64,000 nucleotides of DNA from the NCBI RefSeq assembly GCF_016462545.1, contig NZ_JAEMTA010000021.1, positions 1 to 64,000 of the forward strand. The letters run 5' to 3'. Made by a program: the position numbers and the translations under genes. Shown here piece after piece: positions 1 to 8,244 of the stretch. Under the pieces are notes generated by a model. The model had not been told where the DNA came from, searched no databases, and worked only from the letters and a program-made list of their open reading frames with translations. This DNA comes from Mycolicibacterium sp. (GTDB lineage: Bacteria; Actinomycetota; Actinomycetes; Mycobacteriales; Mycobacteriaceae). The stretch's first letter is position 1; every line of letters begins with the position of its first letter.

Positions 1-747
1 GCCGTACTTGTTGTCGAACTTGGACTTGGTGACCGAGTCGTTGACGTTGATGGCCGGGAACGCCAGCTCACCCGCGGCGGCGAACTGGTACAGCCGCAGC
101 ACACCGGTGGTGGTCTCCTCGGTGACGCCCTTGACGGACTCCGCGACCTTGGTCCACTTCGTCTTATCGGCCTCGATGGAGCGGCGAAGGAGGTTCAGGA
201 ACACCTTGTACTCATCGGAGTGCTCGTCGTCCTCCGGCGGCACGACTCCGGCCTTCTCGAACTCGGCGCCGCGCAGCACCAGCATGGTGGCGTCGCCGCC
301 GTCGTCGAGGATCATGTTCGCGGGCTCACCCGGCCACGTCAGCATCTGCTCGGCAGCCCACCAGTAGTCCTCGAGGCTCTCGCCCTTCCAGGCGAACACG
401 GGAACGCCCTTGGGCTCCTCGGGGGTGCCGTGCGGCCCGACGACGGTCGCGGCCGCGGCGTGGTCCTGGGTGGAGAAGATATTGCAGGATGCCCACCGAA
501 CCTCGGCGCCGAGGCTCACCAGGGTCTCGATCAGGACGGCCGTCTGCACGGTCATGTGCAGCGAACCGGACACCCGGGCGCCCTTGAGCGGCAGGACGTC
601 GGCGTACTCGCGACGCAGTGCCATGAGGCCGGGCATCTCGTGCTCGGCGAGGCGGATCTCCTTGCGGCCGAATTCGGCCAGCGAGAGGTCGGCCACCTTG
701 TAGTCGATGCCGTTGCGGACGTCGGCGGTCAATTCTGGTGCAGTCAT
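1..747 (-). CDS. ahcY: S-adenosylhomocysteine hydrolase, N-terminal part (cut by window edge)
   Basis: Cytosolic enzyme that splits S-adenosylhomocysteine into adenosine and homocysteine in the methionine/SAM cycle. The first 249 codons are present and the frame runs off the left edge. The N-terminal substrate domain is readable: [17 protein letters not shown], the [14 protein letters not shown] helix, and [13 protein letters not shown] with the family Asp-His pair. A mycobacterial insertion follows ([21 protein letters not shown]). The ATG at 747 is preceded by AAGGG at 6-nt spacing. It lies downstream of the alkB-rubA-rubB-alkX genes on the same strand, as in M. tuberculosis (sahH, Rv3248c). 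The NAD-binding C-terminal half is outside the window. Confidence 0.97.
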   Translation of the reverse strand, partial: MTAPELTADVRNGIDYKVADLSLAEFGRKEIRLAEHEMPGLMALRREYADVLPLKGARVSGSLHMTVQTAVLIETLVSLGAEVRWASCNIFSTQDHAAAATVVGPHGTPEEPKGVPVFAWKGESLEDYWWAAEQMLTWPGEPANMILDDGGDATMLVLRGAEFEKAGVVPPEDDEHSDEYKVFLNLLRRSIEADKTKWTKVAESVKGVTEETTTGVLRLYQFAAAGELAFPAINVNDSVTKSKFDNKYG

Positions 748-864
748 GTAGAGCCCTTACTTCGTTGGTCTTGTCGGGTCGTCGAGGCCATCCGCGCACG
801 CACGTGCGCTGGCGACACCCGAAGCCTGCGGGCTCGCGGGACAGGCGCCATGGCGCTCTGCCGG

Positions 865-1482
865 CTAGGAGGTGTCTATGACACCGTATCGCTCGGCGAA
901 CGGTGTCATCAAACGGGCCAGGTCACGGGCAACGTCGTGATCCGCCTCGGGAGGCATCGAGACATAGCTCATCGCCAGCCGGACGATGGCTCTGGCGAGC
1001 ACTCCTGCGTCTTCTTCGCTCGCGCGGACCCAGCTGTCCATGAACGTCGACGTGAGTCGCTGCGAACATCTCGTGATGATCGGCGCGCTGTCGGTGGTGA
1101 TGATCTGCAGGAGGTCCGGCTTGGCCGCGCCGGTCAGCAGCGAGATGACCAGCGGGTCGGACGCCGACTCCGCGAAGAACGCTCGGAACCCCTCGAGGAA
1201 CGCGGCGTAGACGTTTCCGACGTTGCCTTGGATCGCCTCGTCGACGGCGTCCACCAGACGGTCCGCCAGTCGCAGCGCGTACCCCTCGGCCAGGCCCTGG
1301 CGCGAACCGAACTCGTTGTAGATCGTCTGGCGGCTGATCCCCGCGGCCTTCGCGACGTCCGACAGCGTGATCGACGACCAGTCCCGTGCCAGCAGCATGT
1401 CCCGCATGCCATCGAGGATCGAGCCGCGCAGGAGCACTCGCGACGCCTCGGCGTAGGGCACGCGACCGCCGGGACTACTCAT
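865..1482 (-). CDS. alkX: TetR-family repressor of the alkane hydroxylase operon (AlkX type)
   Basis: A 205-residue TetR regulator. The N-terminal helix-turn-helix (roughly residues 18-65) includes TLSDVAKAAGISRQTIYNEF, the usual DNA-contacting motif. The C-terminal part is a helical ligand and dimer domain. It sits 17 nt after rubB in the order alkB-rubA-rubB-tetR, matching Rv3252c-Rv3249c, where the last gene is the alkane-responsive repressor AlkX. I infer it represses its own operon through the alkB promoter. The longer upstream frame is rejected because it would overlap rubB. ATG at 1482 chosen; no strong ribosome binding site is seen, consistent with translation from the upstream message. 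Confidence 0.9.
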   Translation of the reverse strand: MSSPGGRVPYAEASRVLLRGSILDGMRDMLLARDWSSITLSDVAKAAGISRQTIYNEFGSRQGLAEGYALRLADRLVDAVDEAIQGNVGNVYAAFLEGFRAFFAESASDPLVISLLTGAAKPDLLQIITTDSAPIITRCSQRLTSTFMDSWVRASEEDAGVLARAIVRLAMSYVSMPPEADHDVARDLARLMTPFAERYGVIDTS

Positions 1483-1499
1483 ACGCGAGAGCGTAATCG

Positions 1500-1688
1500 T
1501 CACGGACGGACGACTTCGACCATCTCGAAGTCGGACTTGGCCGCGCCGCAGTCCGGGCAACTCCAATCGTCGGGGATATCGTCCCAGCGGGTGCCCGGGG
1601 CGATGCCGTCCTCGGGCCACCCCTTCTCCTCGTCGTACTCGAAACCGCATTGCACGCAGACGAATAACTTGAACGCCTCAGCGCTCAT
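1500..1688 (-). CDS. rubB: Rubredoxin RubB (alkane hydroxylase electron carrier)
   Basis: A 62-residue rubredoxin with the two iron-binding CxxCG motifs ([13 protein letters not shown] near residue 11 and [15 protein letters not shown] near residue 44), plus the conserved [18 protein letters not shown] core. It passes electrons from a rubredoxin reductase to AlkB. The ATG at 1688 overlaps the rubA stop as ATGA, so the two rubredoxins are translationally coupled. Tandem rubredoxins after alkB are standard in actinobacterial alkane hydroxylase operons. Confidence 0.95.
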   Translation of the reverse strand: MSAEAFKLFVCVQCGFEYDEEKGWPEDGIAPGTRWDDIPDDWSCPDCGAAKSDFEMVEVVRP

Positions 1689-1858
1689 CAGGACACTCCA
1701 ATCTCTTCGAAATCAACCTTCTCCCGGACCGCACAGTCGGGGCAGCACCACTCGTCGGGCACCTCGGCCCATGCCGTCCCAGCTGGAAAGCCCTCCCGCG
1801 GAGCGCCTTTCGACTCGTCGTAGACGTAGTCACAACCGGGGCACCGATAGGCAGTCAC
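1688..1858 (-). CDS. rubA: Rubredoxin RubA (alkane hydroxylase electron carrier)
   Basis: A 56-residue rubredoxin with iron ligands in [13 protein letters not shown] (near residue 6) and [16 protein letters not shown] (near residue 39). The second site has an extra Cys beside the first ligand and lacks the usual Gly after the last Cys, the type seen in the AlkG1-like member of tandem pairs. The GTG at 1858 overlaps the alkB stop as GTGA; the longer upstream frame inside alkB is not credible. Only some alkane rubredoxins support hydroxylation, so RubA and RubB may not be interchangeable. Confidence 0.93.
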   Translation of the reverse strand: MTAYRCPGCDYVYDESKGAPREGFPAGTAWAEVPDEWCCPDCAVREKVDFEEIGVS

Positions 1859-3084
1859 TGAGCCACCTGCCCGTACTTGGCCATCACCTTGTCGCGCACC
1901 CGCGGATGCACGTTGACCCGGGAGATGTCGCCGTCGTAGTGCGCCATCACGCGGTGATCCATCACCTTGCGCCACAGCGGCGGGAAGTACGTCAAACCGA
2001 TCATCGAGGCGTACCCGCTGGGCAGGTTCGGCGCACCCTGCATGCTGCGCAGCGTCTGGTAGCGACGCGTCGGGTTGGCGTGGTGGTCGCTGTGCCGCTG
2101 CAGGTGGTAGAGGAACAGGTTCGTCACCAAATGATCTGAGTTCCAGCTATGTTCGGGCGCGCACCGCTCGTAGCGTCCACTCGAGGTCTTCTGCCGCAAC
2201 AGGCCGTAGTGCTCCAGGTAGTTGACCGTCTCGAGCAACGCGAAGCCGAAGACCGCCGAGATGACCACGTACGGGATGAGCGCGACGCCGAAGAATGCGA
2301 TGAGCACGCCGTAGAGAACCACGGACATCGCCCATGCGTTCAATACGTCGTTCGAGGGATGCCACGGGCTCTTGTTCAGGCGGCGAAGTCGCTGGGCTTC
2401 GAGCTCCCACGACGACTTCAGGCTGCCCCACACGCTGCGCGGCAGGAACTCCCAGAACGTCTCGCCGAAGCGCGCCGACGCCGGATCTTCCGGGGTGGCG
2501 ACGCGGACGTGGTGGCCGCGGTTGTGCTCGATGAAGAAGTGGCCGTAGCAGGTCTGCGCCAGGGTGATCTTGCTCAGCCACCGCTCCAGGGAGTCCTTCT
2601 TGTGGCCGAGTTCGTGGGCGGTGTTGATGCCGACGCCGCCCATCATGCCCACCGACAACGCCAGCCCGATCTTCGCCGGCCAACCCAGCGAACCGTCGAA
2701 GCCGAGCCATCCCAGGTCGGAGGCGGTGAACAGATACGCGCCCAGAACCACCGTGAGGTACTGGAACGGGATGAAGCTGTAGGTGCACCAGCGGTAGTAC
2801 TTGTCGTTCTCCAACCGCTCCATGACCTCGTCGGGCGGGTTCTCCCCGTCGGGACCGAAGCGTCGGTCCAGCAGGGGCAGGACGATGTACACCAGGATGG
2901 GGCCGATCCAGAACGGCACCTGCGCGGCAGCATGCCAGCCAAGCTGGTTCAGCGCCCACACGACGGGCAGCATCACCAGCACCGCGGTGGGGACGATCAG
3001 GCCCATCAGCCACAGATACCGCTTCTTGTCCCGCCACCGATCGACGGGGATCGTGCCGTCCGTCGGATCCATTCGAGTCGTCAT
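1855..3084 (-). CDS. alkB: Alkane 1-monooxygenase AlkB
   Basis: Integral-membrane non-heme di-iron enzyme that hydroxylates medium-chain n-alkanes at the terminal carbon using O2 and rubredoxin electrons. The 409 residues carry all His boxes: HELGH at 157-161, EHNRGHH at 186-192, NYLEHYG at 288-294 and LQRHSDHH at 328-335. Several hydrophobic segments precede and separate them (about 25-50, 56-72, 105-122, 135-155, 252-285). The ATG at 3084 has GGAGGTG at 8-nt spacing. It heads the operon alkB-rubA-rubB-alkX with 4-nt overlaps. Orthologue of Rv3252c by sequence character and order. Confidence 0.97.
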   Translation of the reverse strand: MTTRMDPTDGTIPVDRWRDKKRYLWLMGLIVPTAVLVMLPVVWALNQLGWHAAAQVPFWIGPILVYIVLPLLDRRFGPDGENPPDEVMERLENDKYYRWCTYSFIPFQYLTVVLGAYLFTASDLGWLGFDGSLGWPAKIGLALSVGMMGGVGINTAHELGHKKDSLERWLSKITLAQTCYGHFFIEHNRGHHVRVATPEDPASARFGETFWEFLPRSVWGSLKSSWELEAQRLRRLNKSPWHPSNDVLNAWAMSVVLYGVLIAFFGVALIPYVVISAVFGFALLETVNYLEHYGLLRQKTSSGRYERCAPEHSWNSDHLVTNLFLYHLQRHSDHHANPTRRYQTLRSMQGAPNLPSGYASMIGLTYFPPLWRKVMDHRVMAHYDGDISRVNVHPRVRDKVMAKYGQVAQ

Positions 3085-3127
3085 AGCCCATTCACCTCCA
3101 TGTGAGTGCCATCACCTTCTGGAGTTG

Positions 3128-3160
3128 ACTATAACGGCACGTTTGTCCGCTGTCTAGACA
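3128..3160 (-). promoter_or_regulatory. alkB promoter with palindrome (candidate AlkX operator)
   Basis: Read on the minus strand, TAGACA (3156-3151) and TATAGT (3133-3128) are separated by exactly 17 nt, close to the SigA consensus. The -35 element lies inside the perfect 10-bp palindrome TGTCTAGACA (3151-3160). A palindrome over the -35 box ahead of an operon ending in a TetR gene is the expected place for a repressor operator. The start point would be near 3121, leaving a leader of about 35 nt with a good ribosome binding site. The operator role is inferred. Confidence 0.6.
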
Positions 3161-3188
3161 CGCAGCCCTATTTTGTAAAACAACCGGC

Positions 3189-4667
3189 CTATTCAGCGCG
3201 CTCCGCGGTCGCGCGTCGATGCAGCATCGAGTGCCGCCGCCCGTAGAGCAGGTAGACCGCCACGCCGATGACCATCCAGACGCCGAACCGGATCCAGGTC
3301 AGCCCGGTGAGGTTCAGCATCAGCCACACACACGCGAGGATCGACAGGATCGGCAGCAGCGGCACCATCGGCGCCCGGAACCCGCGCTCGAGATCGGGCC
3401 TCGTCCGCCGCAACACGATCACACCGGCCGACACCAGGACGAACGCGAAGAGGGTGCCGACGTTGACCATCTCCTCCAGGCGGTCGATCGGGAACACCGA
3501 GGCGGCAAGTGCAACGACGACGCCGACGAGCACGGTGATGCGCACCGGCGTCCCGCGGGAGCCCGTCTTCGCCAGTTGGCGCGGCAGCAACCCGTCGCGC
3601 GACATCGCGAACAGCACCCTGATCTGACCGAGCAGCAGCACCATCACCACGGTCGTCAGGCCGGCCAGCGCGCCGATCGAGATCACGGTCGCCGCCCAGT
3701 CGACCCCGTTCGCGGCGAAGGCCGACGCCAGGTTGGCCTGGCCGTCGGGGCCCGTCTTCAGGTCGGTGTAGGACACCATGCCGGACAACACCACCGTCAC
3801 CGCGACGTAGAGCACCGTCACGATCCCCAGGGAGAAGAGGATTCCCCGCGGGACGTCGCGCTGCGGATCCTTCGTCTCCTCGGCGGTGGTGGCCACGATG
3901 TCGAAGCCGATGAATGCGAAGAACACGATCGACGCGCCCGCCAGCACGCCGTACCAGCCGTAGGTACTGCCCTCGGCCCCCGTGATCAGGGAGAACACCG
4001 ACTGGTCGATACCGGAGCCCGCGCCGCCACCGGACTCCGCCGGCGGAATGAACGGGGTGTAGTTGGCCGCCTTGACGTAGAAGGCGCCGACGACGACCAC
4101 CAGCAGGACGACCGTCACCTTGATCGCGGTGATCACGGCGCTGAAGTTCGACGACAGCTTGGTGCCCCGTGCCAACAGCAGGCAGATCAATCCGATGATC
4201 AGCAGCGCGCCCCAGTCCAGCGTGACCGGACCAAGATCCACCGTCCCGCCCGAGAAGCCGAACACCGTGCCGAGATAGGACGACCACCCCTTGGCCACCA
4301 CGGCGCCCGCCACGGCGAACTCCAGGATCAGGTCCCAGCCGATGATCCACGCCGTGAACTCGCCGAACGTGGCATAGGAGAACGTGTAGGCGCTACCCGC
4401 CACCGGAACCGTCGAGGCGAACTCGGCGTAGCACAGCGCCGCCAACCCGCAGGTGACGGCGGCGATGACGAAGGACACGGAGATCGCCGGTCCGGTGAGA
4501 TCACCGGCGGTGGACGCGGTGATGGTGAAGATGCCCGCACCGATGACGACCGACACCCCGAACACGGTCAGATCGCGCCAGGTGAGGTCCTTGCGCAGGC
4601 GCGTGTCCGGGTCGTCGGTGTCGGCGATCGACTGCTCGACCGACTTGATTCGCCATCGATCCGTCAT
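3189..4667 (-). CDS. APC-superfamily cationic amino acid permease
   Basis: A 492-residue transporter of the amino acid-polyamine-organocation superfamily, CAT-like branch. It begins with a short cytoplasmic tail, then VVIGAGIFTITASTAGDLTGPA (TM1 with the substrate-binding GAGIF motif). About 12-14 hydrophobic segments follow, including VPVAGSAYTFSYATFGEFTAWIIGW and FFAFIGFDIVATTAEETKDPQRDVP. It probably imports basic or related amino acids; the substrate cannot be read from sequence. ATG at 4667 has GGAGGG at 9-nt spacing. Same position as Rv3253c, upstream of alkB. Confidence 0.9.
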   Translation of the reverse strand: MTDRWRIKSVEQSIADTDDPDTRLRKDLTWRDLTVFGVSVVIGAGIFTITASTAGDLTGPAISVSFVIAAVTCGLAALCYAEFASTVPVAGSAYTFSYATFGEFTAWIIGWDLILEFAVAGAVVAKGWSSYLGTVFGFSGGTVDLGPVTLDWGALLIIGLICLLLARGTKLSSNFSAVITAIKVTVVLLVVVVGAFYVKAANYTPFIPPAESGGGAGSGIDQSVFSLITGAEGSTYGWYGVLAGASIVFFAFIGFDIVATTAEETKDPQRDVPRGILFSLGIVTVLYVAVTVVLSGMVSYTDLKTGPDGQANLASAFAANGVDWAATVISIGALAGLTTVVMVLLLGQIRVLFAMSRDGLLPRQLAKTGSRGTPVRITVLVGVVVALAASVFPIDRLEEMVNVGTLFAFVLVSAGVIVLRRTRPDLERGFRAPMVPLLPILSILACVWLMLNLTGLTWIRFGVWMVIGVAVYLLYGRRHSMLHRRATAERAE

Positions 4668-4711
4668 GAAATTCGGCCCTCCGTGGTTCGTGTGACGGGC
4701 ACCCTACCGAG

Positions 4712-4717
4712 TACCGT
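4712..4717 (+). promoter_or_regulatory. Leaderless-type -10 element for the FAD oxidoreductase
   Basis: TACCGT ends 7 nt before the GTG at 4725, and no Shine-Dalgarno sequence intervenes. A transcript starting at the usual distance from a TANNNT -10 box would begin at or next to the start codon. This favours GTG 4725 over the alternative GTG at 4692. Confidence 0.4.
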
Positions 4718-4724
4718 CCGAGAG

Positions 4725-6122
4725 GTGGGGGAACACGCGATAGTCATCGGTGCCAGCCTTGCGGGGCTCTGCGCGGCCCGGGTGCTCTCCGAGCACTACG
4801 ACCGGGTGACGATCTACGAGCGCGACGAGTTGCCCGACGGCCCGGGCAATCGCACCGCGGTGCCGCAGGGCCGACACGTGCACCTACTCATGGCGCGCGG
4901 CGCGGCCGAGTTCGAGGGTCTGTTCCCCGGCTTGCTCGACGACATGGTGGCCGCCGGAGTCCCCAAACTGGCGAACCGACCCGACTGCATTCACTTCGCC
5001 GCCGCGGGACACGTACTCGGCACCAAGACCACGTTGCGCAAGGAGTTCACCGCCTACGTGCCCAGCCGGCCCCACCTGGAATGGCAGATCCGCCGGCGCG
5101 CGCTGGCGATCCCCAACGTCGAGTTGGTGCGCACCAGTGTGGCCGAACCGCGATACGACGCCGCCTCGGAGCGGGTGACGGGTGTCATGCTCGAGGCCGG
5201 TGACGAAGCAACCGCAGTGCCCGCCGACCTCGTGGTCGACGCCACGGGTCGTGGCACGCGGTTGCCGGTGTGGCTCGAGCAGTGGGGATTCGGCCGTCCG
5301 ACGGAGGACACCGTCGACGTCGGCATCGACTACGCGACGCATCGCGTGCGCATTCCCGACGACGTGATCAAGGAGAAGGTCGTCGTCGCTGGGGCATCCC
5401 GTGAGCAGCCCCTCGGTCTCGGCATGCTGCTGTACGAAGACGGGCTGTGGAGTGCGACGTCGTTCGGCACGGGCAAGGCGGTCCCGCCGCAGAGCTTCGC
5501 CGAGATCTGCGAACTGGCCGACGACATCCTGCCGCCGCACCTCAGCGCCGCGCTGCGCGCGGGAGAGCCTGTCGGCGACATGGCTTTTCACAAGTACCCC
5601 ATGAGCCGGTGGCGCCGCTACGACCAGCTGGCCCGCTTCCCCAAGGGCATCATCCCGTTCGGGGACGCCGTGGTCAGTTTCAATCCGACCTACGGCCAGG
5701 GCATGACCATGACGTCGATCCAAGCCGGCAATCTGCGGTCGGTGCTCGAGTCGGGCGATCCCGACATCGCCGGCCGATTGGCCCGCGCGACGAAGAAGAC
5801 CACCTGGCCGGTCTGGACGATGAACGCCATCGGCGACCTGGCGTTGTTCAACGCCAAGGCAGATGACGTGCCCTGGTGGTACCTCCGCGTGGGCAACCTC
5901 TTCGAGCAGTTCCTCGGCGCCGCCGAGACCGAAGCCGATCTGGCCGAGTGGTTCCTGCGCCGATTCAGCCTGCTGGACAGCCTCTACATGGTCCCCGACG
6001 CCAAGACGCTCGGCCGGACCGTCCGACACAACATGGGTCTGCTGCTGGCCGAGAAGTTCGGCAGGGCCAGGCGACGGGTCAATTCGTCAGCGCGCGATCG
6101 AGATCCGGTTCCAAGTAGATGA
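4725..6122 (+). CDS. FAD-dependent monooxygenase-like protein (Rv3254 type)
   Basis: A 465-residue flavoprotein. The N-terminus is a Rossmann fold, VIGASLAGLCAARVLSEHYDRVTIYERD, with a GxSxxG variant of the dinucleotide motif and a terminal acidic residue. A second FAD motif, PFGDAVVSFNPTYGQGMTMTSIQA (near residue 318), is the GD motif of the p-hydroxybenzoate hydroxylase fold. VVDATGRGTRLPVWLEQWG is the middle conserved segment. The substrate is unknown. Divergent from the permease; its 3' end overlaps the convergent CDF gene by 44 bp. Orthologue of Rv3254 by order. Confidence 0.85.
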   Translation: MGEHAIVIGASLAGLCAARVLSEHYDRVTIYERDELPDGPGNRTAVPQGRHVHLLMARGAAEFEGLFPGLLDDMVAAGVPKLANRPDCIHFAAAGHVLGTKTTLRKEFTAYVPSRPHLEWQIRRRALAIPNVELVRTSVAEPRYDAASERVTGVMLEAGDEATAVPADLVVDATGRGTRLPVWLEQWGFGRPTEDTVDVGIDYATHRVRIPDDVIKEKVVVAGASREQPLGLGMLLYEDGLWSATSFGTGKAVPPQSFAEICELADDILPPHLSAALRAGEPVGDMAFHKYPMSRWRRYDQLARFPKGIIPFGDAVVSFNPTYGQGMTMTSIQAGNLRSVLESGDPDIAGRLARATKKTTWPVWTMNAIGDLALFNAKADDVPWWYLRVGNLFEQFLGAAETEADLAEWFLRRFSLLDSLYMVPDAKTLGRTVRHNMGLLLAEKFGRARRRVNSSARDRDPVPSR

Positions 6123-6999
6123 CCGTGGCCGCGGGCACCGCGGCGCGAACCGCCGCCTCCGCGGCATCGATGGTGGCCGCGACGGTCGCGAGGTCGGTCC
6201 TCGCAGCCAGCGCGATCTTGGCGCCGACGAGCATGTCGTCGGGTCCCATGTACTGCGTGCGCAGATGTATGACGCGGTCGATGTGGGCGGTCTGCTCCAG
6301 CGCGGTGCGAATGGCACTGTCCTCCTTGGGCGTCGCCCCCTCCCCGATGAGCGCGCTGTGCATCTCGATCATCAGGATCACCGCGATCACCGCCAGCAAG
6401 GCACCGATGCAGAGGGTGCCGACACCATCCCAGACCGGGTTGCCGGTGGCCATCGTCAAGCCCACGCCGACCAGTGCAAACGCCAGCCCGATCAACGCGC
6501 CGGTGTCTTCGAGCAGCACCACCGGCAGCTCGGGATTGCGTGAGCTGCGGATGAACCGCCACCAGCTGCCAGGACCCTTCAGCGGCCGGGACTCCACCAT
6601 CGCAGTGCGAAAACTGTAGGACTCCAAGCAAATTGCGACCACCAGGATGACGATCGCCACTAGCGGCGAGGTCAGCTCGTGGGGATGGACCACCTTCTCG
6701 TAGCCCTCGTACAGCGCGAAGGCCGCGCCGAGGGAGAACAGCACCAGGGCCACCACGAACGAGTAGAAGTAGCGGCTGCGCCCGTAGCCGAACTGGTGCA
6801 GGGCGTCGGGTTCCTTGTTCGCCTCGCGTTGCCCCCACAGCAGCAGGCCCTGGTTCGACGTGTCCGCGACCGAGTGCACCCCCTCCGCCAGCATCGACGA
6901 ACTGCCGGTGATGAAGAACCCGAGGAACTTCGCGGCCGCAATGCCCGCGTTCGCCAACAGGGCGGCGATGATGGCGCGGGTGCTACCGGACGCCGACAT
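6079..6999 (-). CDS. Cation diffusion facilitator (CDF) family transporter
   Basis: A 306-residue membrane transporter with about six membrane segments, starting IIAALLANAGIAAAKFLGFFITGSSSMLAEGVHSVADTSNQGLLLWG. The SxxLAEGxHSxxD motif is the TM2 metal site of the CDF family, and LEDTGALIGLAFALVGVG gives the TM5 metal residues. A cytoplasmic C-terminal domain follows (HIDRVIHLRTQYMGPDDMLVGAKIAL). It likely exports Zn2+, Mn2+ or similar. ATG at 6999 has GGAGAGG upstream. It lies 14 nt after manA on the same strand. I do not recall it in the M. tuberculosis locus, so it looks like a lineage-specific addition. Confidence 0.88.
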   Translation of the reverse strand: MSASGSTRAIIAALLANAGIAAAKFLGFFITGSSSMLAEGVHSVADTSNQGLLLWGQREANKEPDALHQFGYGRSRYFYSFVVALVLFSLGAAFALYEGYEKVVHPHELTSPLVAIVILVVAICLESYSFRTAMVESRPLKGPGSWWRFIRSSRNPELPVVLLEDTGALIGLAFALVGVGLTMATGNPVWDGVGTLCIGALLAVIAVILMIEMHSALIGEGATPKEDSAIRTALEQTAHIDRVIHLRTQYMGPDDMLVGAKIALAARTDLATVAATIDAAEAAVRAAVPAATVIYLEPDLDRALTN

Positions 7000-7013
7000 G
7001 TGGAGCCTCTCCG

Positions 7014-8240
7014 TCAGATGCCGACCGTGGCACGAAACAGCGTGGCGGGCCGCTCGGCGAGCAGGCGGATGGGCCCGTCGTCGGCTGCCACCCATGCCGC
7101 GACACCACGATCGAGGGTGAGGGTGTCCGCCTTGGCATGCACCTGAACCGAACCCTCGGTGCACAACAGGACCTGCGGGCCGTCGTGTCGTGCGGGTGCG
7201 TCGGTCTGGTGTCCGAGTTCATGACCGTCGAGGCGCAACACCGACACGGCGAATTCCGGTGCGGGCGTGTCGTAGAACAACTCGATGCCCTCAGTGGCGG
7301 TCTGCGGCTTGAGCGCCGTCTCGTCGGTCGGCGTGAAGTCGAGCACCCGAAGCAACTCCGGCACGTCGACGTGCTTCGGGGTGAGGCCCCCGCGCAACAC
7401 GTTGTCGGAGTTGGCCATCACCTCGAAGCCCATCCCGTGCAGGTAGGCGTGCAGGTTCCCGGCGGGCAGGTAGATGCCCTCCCCCGGCTGCAGATCGATC
7501 CGGTTGAGGAGCATGGCGGCCAGCACACCGGCGTCACCGGGATAGAGCTCACCGAGCTGCAGTGTCGTCTTGGCTTCCTTGACGAAGTCCGTCTGCCCGG
7601 AGCGCAGATAGTTGATCGCACCGTCGAGCACCGCAGGCACCAGCGCGTCGAGGTCGGCCTGTGGCGCGGTGATCCACGTCGTGAACAACGCGCGCAGTCC
7701 GTTGGCATCCGCCTGGCCCGCAAGCAGATTGACGAACGGATCCAGCTCGGGCACGGCCAGCGCCTGCAGCAGTTCGACGCTGCGGGCGACGGGCCGGAAA
7801 CCGGCCAACGCCTCGAAGGGGCTCAGCGCGACGATCAACTCCGGTTTGTGACTCCGATCGCGGTAATTCCTGGTGGGCGCGGAGACGGGTATGCCGAGGC
7901 GATCCTCCCGCGCGAATCCCTCCGCCGCCTGCGCCGCACTGGGGTGCGCCTGCAGCGACAGGGGTTCGTCAGCGGCGAGGACCTTGGCCAGGAACGGGAG
8001 TGCGTCACCGAAGTGCGTCCGTGCAGCCGACCCCAACTGCCCCTCGGGATCTGCGGTGATGGAGTCGAGCAGCGACCGCGCCGCACCGTCGCCCTCCAAC
8101 CATGCGGGGTCGCCCGGATGCGCGCCCAGCCAGAGTTCCGCCTCGGGATGCGGTGTGGGACTGGTCCTTCCGGTGAACTCGGCGATGGCGGTATGCGATC
8201 CCCACGCGTAGGTCCGCAGCGCGCCGCGTAATACGTCCAC
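7014..8240 (-). CDS. manA: Mannose-6-phosphate isomerase, class I
   Basis: A 408-residue zinc enzyme interconverting fructose-6-phosphate and mannose-6-phosphate, the entry to all mannose-derived nucleotide sugars. Zinc and active-site motifs are seen: SLQAHPS (near 97), SHKPELIVALSPFEALAGF, and the signature YLPAGNLHAYLHGMGFEVMANSDNVLRGGLTPKHVD near 250. It begins with GTG at 8240, 4 nt after the upstream SIS-like gene. Together with pmm and manC in this window it makes GDP-mannose for mannosylated envelope glycans. Orthologue of Rv3255c. Confidence 0.95.
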   Translation of the reverse strand: MDVLRGALRTYAWGSHTAIAEFTGRTSPTPHPEAELWLGAHPGDPAWLEGDGAARSLLDSITADPEGQLGSAARTHFGDALPFLAKVLAADEPLSLQAHPSAAQAAEGFAREDRLGIPVSAPTRNYRDRSHKPELIVALSPFEALAGFRPVARSVELLQALAVPELDPFVNLLAGQADANGLRALFTTWITAPQADLDALVPAVLDGAINYLRSGQTDFVKEAKTTLQLGELYPGDAGVLAAMLLNRIDLQPGEGIYLPAGNLHAYLHGMGFEVMANSDNVLRGGLTPKHVDVPELLRVLDFTPTDETALKPQTATEGIELFYDTPAPEFAVSVLRLDGHELGHQTDAPARHDGPQVLLCTEGSVQVHAKADTLTLDRGVAAWVAADDGPIRLLAERPATLFRATVGI

Positions 8241-8244
8241 TCGT

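Noticed and set aside
220..2139. 639-codon open frame on the plus strand
   Set aside because: It runs antisense through alkX, rubB, rubA and alkB; composition is Arg/His/Gln-rich as expected for a shadow frame in high-GC DNA and it has no family motif.
3219..4691. N-terminal 490-codon extension of the FAD oxidoreductase frame
   Set aside because: It is antisense to the APC permease and shows no similarity. The true start is at the Rossmann strand (GTG 4725).
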